Shown here one piece after another: positions 56,225-64,000 of a stretch of 64,000 nucleotides of DNA. The stretch covers positions 26,667,730 through 26,731,729 of the forward strand of contig NC_082697.1 in assembly GCF_949987515.2 (NCBI RefSeq), in the 5' to 3' direction. The stretch is from Delphinus delphis (lineage: Eukaryota > Chordata > Mammalia > Artiodactyla > Delphinidae). The notes beneath the pieces are model-generated. The model had not been told where the DNA came from. It did no database searches and was given only the letters and a program-made list of their open reading frames with translations. Position 1 is the stretch's first letter. Each line of letters opens with the position of its first letter. The position numbers were made by a program, and so were the translations under genes.

Positions 56225-56399
56225 GGCTGGAAGTGGCCTAGTGAAGCTGCAAGTCCAATGCGATGGCAAAGCTAATGGGGGAGAGCTCTGGCCTCTCTGG
56301 CTCCCGTTCCCTTGGTCCAACCGGAACAGATGTCACCCGCACGTGCCCTCAGCCGCCCGTGGGTACAGCCCCCGCGCCCCCTGAGCCCCACAGAGTGCA

Positions 56400-56870
56400 G
56401 CCACACGTCCTGAAGTGGCACGCTTTCTTTTCTTCATTTAGGTCAAGCAACAAGGTCCGACCTCCAACCAAGGGATCACAAGGGGGCGCCACGCACACGG
56501 AGTCCGGAAGGTCCGGAAAAACTTCGCCGAGAAGGTGGCACTGAACAGCGCTTTGAGGAATAAATACAAAAACGCCAGGCAGATGAGACTAAATGGTGTT
56601 CCAGGCAAAGGAAAGTCTGTACAAAGGCTTCTGTTGGTGTTGAATATGAGAAGTATGATGTAACTGGGGCGAAAACCGGCAGGAGAACGGTAGTAAGAGA
56701 TGAAGCTCCCCTGACCAGCCTGGCTGTGCCGTCTCAGAAGTACTAGCAGCCACAGCCCCCTGTCATCTGAGGGCTACCCATGGGGTCAGGCCTTCTGGAC
56801 GCCAGGCTGTGCCCCTTCCTCGGAGGTCCAAGAACCAGCTATTGGGGGGGGGTCCCTCCTCTGAACTCTT
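56400..56870. other. Upstream of DEFB123: old repeat fragment and unassigned DNA
   Basis: TGAACAGCGCTTTGAGGAAT and TGTTCCAGGCAAAGGAAAGT resemble the same dispersed repeat as 33.1 kb. No obvious TATA element is seen for DEFB123. Confidence 0.35.
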
Positions 56871-56874
56871 AGGT

Positions 56875-57065
56875 TTTGAATATCCGTTCTCTTCCCTCAA
56901 TTCCTGCAGCCTGAGGGTGCTAGCTGCATTCTGTGGTTACTAATATCTGTTTCCTCAGGGTCCTCTTTTTGCTGTTTCTGCCTTCCGACAACAGTGTCAC
57001 CAATTCCCTATATTAAATATCCTACGTGGCTTCCGTTTCCTGATTGGACCCTATTTGATACAGAG
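56875..57065 (+). repeat. ERVL-type LTR fragment
   Basis: TGTCACCAATTCCCTATATT and TTTCCTGATTGGACCCTATT. Similar to the 32.5-32.9 kb fragment. 57070-57700 is unassigned. Confidence 0.4.
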
Positions 57066-58056
57066 GTCAAGGGTATAAAATCATATATAGGGCTTACAAG
57101 ACAAAATAACATTGAAAACCATTTCTGTAAGGGCAGAAAACAGATTGAGGAGGTTGAAGACTGAAAGGTAGAAAGAGAGAAGTGTAAACAACTCTTTCTA
57201 AAAGCTTTACAATGAAGAGGAGACAGTAGCTAGGAAGGGACTCAGTGCCTAAGGCCTGGAAATCCATGACTGTCGTTCACTTCTGTTAAGGAGGCTCATT
57301 TTTTCAAACATAATTAAGGCTCAATCAGGGAAGCAGCAGAACTGCTATCAGCATTATGGAACAAGGAATTTATTATAAGGATGAGATTCTATTCAATGGT
57401 GGGAGGAGCTGGGAAAGTAAAGATCTTTCTGGGTGGTAGTGGGGTCACTGAAGGAGCTGGTGTAGAAGTCCGTGAAAGGTTGTTTGCTCTTCAAAACTAC
57501 TGCCTGTTTGAGTTCATAGAGAAGTGTTTAGTGGAGGGTCTGGGGACTGGTCGCTTGGTCAACAGGGCTGACAGTTGGGAAGGAGAGTAGACATGCAGCA
57601 GAGAACAGCAAGGATAGACTGAAACCCGTAGACACCCCTCACCACCTCTAACCAATGACAACCTTCAGAGCACAAGGTTGCTGCTTCGTGTCCACCTCCC
57701 CAATCTCTTGCAAAAAAAAAAAAAAAAAAAGAAAGAAAGAAAAAGAAAAGAGTTTGTGGCAAAGCTTAACTCAATTCCATACAGGGAAAGGAATTGTAAA
57801 ATGTAATTTCATCCTAGCTTGGGCTGTCTGAGTACCCGTCAGGCTGTGCTACAAAAACATCACCAAATGCATATGTTCAAACTAATTGAATTGTATACAT
57901 TCAATATATGCAGTCTTTTGTCTACTCAACAAAGCTATAAAAAATTGCAAAATGCAATTTTCTATTCTGGTGGCTAGGGAATGGGGCAGAAATGTATCTG
58001 TTGGAATCTTTCCTTCCTGAGAGAAGAGACTCTACTGTCTACAATGTCTGGATAGT

Positions 58057-58275
58057 GGACTTTCCTGGTGGTCCAGTGGGTAAGACTCCGTGATCCCAGT
58101 GCAGGGGCCCCAGGTTTGATCCCTGGTCGGGGAACTAGATCCCACATGCTGCAACTAAGAGTTGGCGTGCTGCAACTATGAGCCCACATACCACAACTAA
58201 AAGATGTCACATGCCTCAACGAAGACCCGGTGCAGCCAAACTAAATAAATACATAAAATAAGCATTAAAAAAAAA
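58057..58275 (+). mobile_element. CHR-type SINE, diverged
   Basis: GGACTTTCCTGGTGGTCCAG head, GGTTTGATCCCTGGTCGGGG internal promoter region and an A-rich tail. GTCTGGATA and GCCTGGATA flank it. Confidence 0.85.
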
Positions 58276-59329
58276 GCCTGGATATATATAGGATTTTGGT
58301 GTGGAGGGTGGGGAAGGCAGAGCTGAAAATATACAGTCCTGACTCTGTGACTAACTTTCTGTGTCATCTTGGGAGAATCACTTTTTTTTCTGGGCCTCAG
58401 TCTCTTCGGTCAGGTATTTGGGGCAGATCTGCAGTAGGGAAGCATCATGTATACTTCTCTAGATCCTGAAATGACATAAAAAGTAAGAGAATGCGGGAAT
58501 CTATGTTTTAAACACCCAAACAGGGCAAGGTAATTGGGTTTGCACCTGAGGGTAGTCTGGGTTGCCTTCAGTCTCCAAGTCTCTGAAACAGTTAGGTCAG
58601 AGGTCTTTTCCCTTGACCCCAACTCCCAAATACACCGTGTGGCTCTTGCAAAAACCACAGTCTGCCTCTGGGCCTGTTTCTTGCATAGTCAATGTACTAC
58701 TTTAGCTCTGGTTTTGAAGCCTTTGTTAGCCTCCTGAGGACGCCAAAATATGTGTAACCACAGTGAGCATCTTAGTCACAGAGGACAAGGGAAGAGGGGA
58801 AGGCTCTACCACGTGTGTTCCCCTAGGCACACCTCTGACATCATAGCCTGTCCGTGGTGAGTCAGGAAGACCAACTTCCCATTCTAACCAGGAATCGAAG
58901 AAAAACAAATTCAAATGACAGTGAGGTATCATTTCTCCAAATTGGCAAGAATTCAATTTTATTAACAATTCCAGAATTTTCTATGATATAGGGAAAGAGT
59001 AATATCTTGATCATGAAAATGCAAACTGGTGCAACTTTTTTGGAAGCGTGTTTGCCAATACCAAAATCCTTAAAATGTGCATGCCCTGCACTCCAGCAAC
59101 TTCACTTCCCGGCCTGTGTAGGGGCCATCTGCGTGCTCAGCAGTGATGTCCCTTTCTTCTAGTCACAGCCCCTTGATTTTCCTTTAGGGAACCACCTCTC
59201 CTTCACTCTCATATTCAGGCAGGGCTTCTAACCTTGTTTTTGGACATTCCGTTCTCCACTGATCAGAATCATCATTTAAAAATATAAATTAGATGATGTT
59301 GGTTTATCTGATGACTATCCTTTGTAATT

Positions 59330-60060
59330 TAGGATGAAATTCAAATTCTTCTCGCTGGCCTACCTGATACAGCTGCTGTGTACCTCTCTGGGTTTATCTC
59401 ATACAAATTCCCACTCACTCCCTACTCTTCAGCCATGCTGGCCTTTATTCTTTCCATTGAACACACTAAACCTGTTTGTGCTTGCTATTCCCTTCAGCTG
59501 AAATATTCTTCCTGATTTTCTTGTGATTGGCTCCTTTGTTTCACTCATGTCACTCTATTCTGAATTTATCGAGCCCCTACTGTATACTAGTCCAGGATCA
59601 TGAACTTTTTTTTTTAATTAATTAATTTATTTATTTATTTTGTGGTACATGGGCCTATCACTGTTGTGGCCTCTCCCGTTGCAGAGCACAGGCTCCCGAC
59701 GCGCAGGCTCAGCGGCCATGGCTCACGGGCTTAGCCACTCCATGACATGTGGGATCTTCCCGGACCGGGGCATGAACCTGTGTCCCCTGCATCGGCAGGC
59801 GGACTCTCAACCACTGCACCACCAGGGAAGCCCAGGATCATGAACTTTTAAGTCCGATAGACTTAGGTTGAGTCCCTGACCTTCAAATTGTAAGCTTTCT
59901 GATATATATCTTAACCTCTATGGGCTTAAGGTTTTCACAGATAAAAAGAGATCTTAATGTTATCTAGCTCACTGAATTGTTAAAAAGATTAAACACATAA
60001 AGTTCTTAGGACAATACTTGAAAAAGAGTAACTTCTCAGTAATTGTTAATGACCATTCTA
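59330..60060 (+). repeat. L2 fragment and MIR, with a CHR-1 inserted
   Basis: L2-like CTCATACAAATTCCCACTCA through CTTCAGCTGAAATATTCTTC. After the SINE, MIR-like TATGGGCTTAAGGTTTTCAC and GTAACTTCTCAGTAATTGTT. Confidence 0.5.
59610..59831 (-). mobile_element. CHR-1 SINE
   Basis: A T-rich tail of ATTT units, then GTGGTACATGGGCCTATCAC through CAGGGAAGC. Duplication CCAGGATCATGAACTTTT (18 bp, perfect) at 59592-59609 and 59832-59849. Confidence 0.95.
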
Positions 60061-60064
60061 TCAC

Positions 60065-61840
60065 ATATAATAATCACTTAATTAATCCCAAACTGTAGAG
60101 AAAACAGCATCTAATAAAAATGCCTGGGGCTTCATCTGGAAAGACTCGAAGTTTTTCCACTCACATCTGGCACCTGAAGGCTAGGCTCACCTGGGAATGT
60201 CAACCAAAGCATCTATGTGATCATTCCGTATGATTGGGCTTCACTGAAGTCCTACATGGGACCTCAGGGGTCCAAGAGTAAATGCTCCAGCAAACTGGCA
60301 GTAGGTTTTATGGCCTTTTATAACTGAGTCTTGGAAGCATCACTTTTGCAGAACTATATATACGTCCAGATTCAAGGAGATGGAAATTTCTTCTCTTGAT
60401 GGGAGGCATTTCAAAAAACTTTCAATTATATTTTAAAAGCAACTTATGCACGTTAGACTTTCAAGTGGACATGTCAAGTTAGAAACATTATGAGTCAAAA
60501 GAGATTGGAGAAGAGCTTAAGGCTATCAGGACAACTTTTGGAGTTTTCAGGTTATGGTTGGGGAAACTGAGGCTCAGGCTGTTGAAGTGATTTACCCAAT
60601 GCCAGTTACATAACTAACATGAGGAGGTGATGGGATTACATACTAGCCTGAACATAGGCTTGCAAATAACTCCCTGCCTCCTGGACAATCATGAATATTA
60701 ATACAAATGCATATTGTATTTATTTGAATCTCTCTAATAGAAAACTGGGGGTAGACAGCATTATAATGGGGTCCTATTTTCTGGGATTGTTAAAGAAACT
60801 GTTAAGCAGGAAAATTAATCCCCAGGCTGAATTCTCACTCCATTGTTTCCCTCTTTTTTATATTTAGTTTAAATTTTCATCAAAGTCATACATCCACATG
60901 ATTTTAAAAATTCAATTTATTTAAACTAAAAACAAAACCAAAACCATTCATCCACGTGATTTTGAGTCAACTTTGAATAAGAAATTATAATAAAATATAG
61001 AAGTCACACAATTCTCTTTCTCCATTTCTTGCTCTCCAAAGAAAACCACTTTCACATCTTTTGTTGGTTTCTTTGGATTCTATTTCCATATTTATAAGTA
61101 ATATGCTTACCTGTATTGCTACTTATTATTTCTTTTTTCAGTTTCAGGTATTATCCATTGAATTCCTGCTATGAAAGATGAGAATTTAGCTGTCTTTCAT
61201 CTCTTTTGAATACTTTCAGAATCATTTGTTATTTATTTCATCAATTTTATCTTCCTGGCAGCCTGTCTCCCTGGGCACTTGGACCTGCTCTACTCTGAGT
61301 GGATTGATTCTATATCTGGTGACCTGCTGCCATCCTGGATCTCCATTTACATCATCCTGGGGTTCCTTTGAGAACCCATGGATGAATGCCCTGCTTTTTG
61401 GATCCAAGGTCTTTCTTGTTCTACTCCTTTATTTTGGTAGAGCGCCTCCTGGTAGCTTCCTGAAAATGTCTGACTTCATGTACTAATCTCACATTTGGTT
61501 AGTAGTTTGCTTGCTCATTTCATATGGGAAGTGTTTTTCTCTCTGAATTTTGAAGGCATTGCTCCACTCGCTTTCTGCTGAGTACTCAATGGGCCCTGTC
61601 AATCTGGAAACTCATGAACTTGAATTCTAGGACATTGTTTTCCTTGACTTATTTCTTTGATGATTTCCCACCCTTTGTTTTCCTGCTCCCTATTCTGGAA
61701 TTGTTATTTTTCAAATCTACAATTCCCTGATTCTCTAATTTTCTTATGTTTTTCTCCATTGTTTTTTTCTCTGCCACTTTATTCTTATCTCTAGACATTT
61801 CTTTGTATGTTGTCTTTGTATGTTGATTCTCTAAAGTTTT
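60065..61840. other. AT-rich intergenic DNA
   Basis: No gene recognised. 60870-60965 holds a small duplication (CATCCACATGATTTT and CATCCACGTGATTTT). 61200-61750 has an old-repeat feel but no name I can support. Confidence 0.4.
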
Positions 61841-61860
61841 TTTCTCATTCCTTCTTTTTT

Positions 61861-62068
61861 TTTTTTTTTTTTTTTTGCGGTACGCGGGCCTCTCACTGTT
61901 GTGGCCTCTCCCGTTGCGGGGCACAGGCTCCGGACGCGCAGGCTCAGTGGCCATGGCTCACGGGCCCAGCCGCTCCGCGGCATGTGGGGTCTTCCCGGAC
62001 CGGGGCACGAATCCGTGTCCCCTGCATCGGCAGGCGGACTCTCAACCACTGCGCCACCAGGGAAGCCC
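61861..62068 (-). mobile_element. CHR-1 SINE
   Basis: Poly-T, GCGGTACGCGGGCCTCTCAC through CAGGGAAGCC. Duplication TCTCATTCCTTCTTTTTT at 61843-61860 and 62069-62086. Confidence 0.95.
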
Positions 62069-62174
62069 TCTCATTCCTTCTTTTTTCTTCTTTAAAAAGT
62101 AGCATCCTGTTCTTGTTTCATGGTTTCTCTCTTGTACTGGCCAGATTTCCCTGGGAAGAATCCTCTACAATCCT

Positions 62175-62512
62175 GATACATTGAATGTGTCCCCCTCTAA
62201 ATTCATATATTGAAGTCCCAACCTCCAGTGTGATAGTATTAGGGGGCAGGGCCTTTAAGGAGGTGATTAGGTCATGAGGGTAGATCCCTTATGAATGAGG
62301 TTAGTACTCTTTTAAAAGAGACCCCAGAGAGCTCTCTTGCCCCTTCTGCCAAGTGAAGACACTGTGAGAAGGCCGTCTGTGAACCAGATGCTGAATCTGC
62401 TGTTGCATTGATCTTGGACCTCCCAGGCTCCAGAACTGTGAGAAATAAATGTTTATTGTTTAAACCACCCAGTCTGTGGTAGTTTGTTATAGCAGCCTGA
62501 ACAGATTAAGAA
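62175..62512 (+). repeat. MaLR-like (MLT1-type) LTR
   Basis: GAATGTGTCCCCCTCTAAAT, GGTGATTAGGTCATGAGGGT, AACTGTGAGAAATAAATGTT and GTAGTTTGTTATAGCAGCCT are the classic layout of this LTR class. Confidence 0.7.
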
Positions 62513-62787
62513 ACACGGTATCTGTGTCTTCAGGTTTTTTCTGTGAGATGGTGCCAATTTCCCTGGGAAGAATCCTCCACAATCCTGCTCAGAAGGTATA
62601 CGTTTGCCTGTCACTATCCTCAAGGTTGAGATGGAGAAGAAAGTTGGGTTTTAACTTTATATATAAAATTTTACTTGACTCTCCTGGGTTCAGTATGATA
62701 CCCTTGCTCTCAACTGGCATTGTGTCCCCTGTGCCTCTAACCAGACACTCTTTGTATTAGCCTCCTCAGACAGTAACACTCTAGTTT

Positions 62788-62835
62788 TCTGCTGGGATAG
62801 TAGAGGGATAGTCATCACTCTACTATCCCAGCAGA
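62788..62835. repeat. Perfect 18-bp inverted repeat with 12-nt loop
   Basis: TCTGCTGGGATAGTAGAG at 62788-62805 is exactly complementary to CTCTACTATCCCAGCAGA at 62818-62835. It is not the end of any element I recognise. Confidence 0.95.
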
Positions 62836-63239
62836 GATGAGCAGATCACCGAGGTAATCTGCAGAGCTTGCCTACAGGGGATCAGATAGGGATGGAGAAG
62901 GGAGGCAGGGCTTACAGCAACCAGTGCTCAGATCTTGGTGGACCACATTCTTGCTTGCAGCAGAGGCTGGGCAGGGATCCCAGCCAGCAGATTTGCTCAT
63001 CTGCAGAGCCAAGCATGTGACCCCATGTGGCCAGGGAGCTCAGTTGCCAGTTCTGCCTGATTTGGGTCCCCAGCCAATTAGCCATAACAGCCGTGAGCTC
63101 ATTCTATTACCACCCGGGCAAGGAAGCAAATTCACACCCCTGCCCAACTGCTGAGTGCAGCCTCCAGTCCCCCTGATCAGGAAGCTTGGCCAGAGATCCT
63201 GGGAAGCCACAGAGCCCATTCTACAGTCACGCTAGGGTA

Positions 63240-64000
63240 GGGAACCAAGCCAGCAGCTCTGCCCAACTGTTAAGCATAGCCTCTGGGCCCATATAACAAG
63301 GGAGCCTGAACAGTGACTCTGGGCAGCCTTGGAATTCAACTTAGGGCAGAGTCTAGCCTACAGCTCTGCCCTGCAGCCCAGCCCAGCCTATGGCCTTACC
63401 CAATTGCTGAACACAGCCTGGGCAGGGAATCTAACCAGTGACACCACCCAATCATGGAGCATAGCATGTAGCTCCACCCAACCAAGGAGCACTGCCTCTG
63501 GTCTCATCCAACTGTGGGATACATCTGTAGGCCCCAACAGCAGAGCACAGCCTGTGGCTTGCCTGACTGTGAAGCCCAGGCCTGTGGCCCTGCTTAACTT
63601 TGGGACACAGCTTATAGACTTCCCTGACTGCAGAGCACAGCCTGAGGCCTCCTTGGACGACAAAGCTCTGCCTGTAACCCCACCTGAACACAGAGTCCAG
63701 CCAGTGACACCATCTGGTTGAGGACCCCAGCTTGAGACCCCACCTGACCAGGAGGAATTGTGGAGCCTAGTCTGTAGCCATTCCCAATCGTGGAGTACAA
63801 CCCGTGACACCTCCCTGCCAGGGAACACAGCATGAGAACTTGCACAATCAGAAGTAATTGCAGAGCCCTTCCAGTGGTCTCACCTTACCACAGAGCACAG
63901 CCATCAGCCCTGCTTGAATGCAGAGCCTAGCCAGCAGGTCCATCCAACCATGGAGTCTAGCCTGATGCAATCCCTCTATCCCTCCAACCACAGAACATGT
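63240..64000 (+). repeat. Degenerate 30-bp tandem array running off the window
   Basis: Units resemble GAGCACAGCCTGTGGCCCCA plus ten bases. Starts at 63241, 63271, 63301, 63457, 63487, 63518, 63602, 63633, 63662, 63693, 63722, 63763, 63793, 63823, 63863, 63893, 63923 and 63953. Most steps are 30 or 31; two 40-41-bp units carry an AATTG insert. The open frames on both strands arise because 30 is a multiple of three. Confidence 0.85.

Noticed and set aside
63388..63828. 146-codon minus and 130-codon plus frames near the right end
   Set aside because: Both lie in the 30-bp array, where a period divisible by three keeps frames open by chance.
63240..64000. Regular repeats resembling a CRISPR array
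   Set aside because: Units abut with no spacers, are degenerate, and the genome is mammalian.
56225..64000. Search for DEFB121, DEFB119 or a DEFB122-like remnant beyond DEFB123
   Set aside because: No C-x6-C-x3-C-x9-C-x5-CC pattern or matching signal exon was seen; these genes, if present, should lie outside the window.

Overview
This is vertebrate (mammalian) nuclear DNA, almost certainly from a cetacean. Genes are sparse and split by introns, and most of the window is retrotransposon. The diagnostic signal is at least 13 copies of a tRNA-derived SINE of about 200 bp (CHR-1 type of whales and dolphins), plus six related longer or older copies. L1 fragments with A-rich tails and older mammalian repeats (MIR, L2, MaLR-like LTRs, hAT and Tigger MITEs) make up much of the rest. 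The species cannot be read from the sequence.

Three protein-coding genes are supported. REM1, an RGK-family small GTPase, lies on the minus strand at 7.7-14.7 kb. It has four coding exons that splice without a break into 298 codons, below a GC-rich promoter region near 15.7-16.0 kb. DEFB124 (plus strand, 18.5-20.5 kb) and DEFB123 (minus strand, 38.3-56.2 kb) are beta-defensins. Each has a signal-peptide exon and a six-cysteine exon, and both are intact. The order REM1 - DEFB124 - DEFB123 matches the beta-defensin cluster on human 20q11.21, shown here in reverse. REM1 and DEFB124 diverge from a shared upstream interval of about 2.5 kb. DEFB124 and DEFB123 converge across about 18 kb of repeats.

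Layout: 1-7.4 kb is flanking DNA with MaLR-like LTR pieces, MIRs and two SINEs. 7.4-16 kb is REM1; 16-18.5 kb is the shared upstream region with a complete Tigger-type MITE. 18.5-20.5 kb is DEFB124, whose intron opens with a TG microsatellite and ends in a degenerate 19-bp tandem array. 20.5-38.2 kb is an intergenic repeat field (L1, CHR-1, LTRs). 38.3-56.2 kb is DEFB123, whose single intron of 17.7 kb is a nest of L1, SINE, LTR and MER20 insertions. 56.2-64 kb is flank, ending in a degenerate 30-bp tandem array that runs off the window.

The genes do not form a joint pathway. The defensins are secreted antimicrobial-type peptides, usually epididymal or epithelial; REM1 is a cytoplasmic and membrane regulator of voltage-gated calcium channels and the cytoskeleton. 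I found no convincing undescribed biological system. The unusual items are structural: a target site used twice by retroposition, two hidden tandem arrays, a perfect 18-bp hairpin, a 33-bp Z-DNA-prone tract, a purine-rich splice acceptor in DEFB124, and a 17.7-kb defensin intron holding a same-strand L1 polyadenylation signal.
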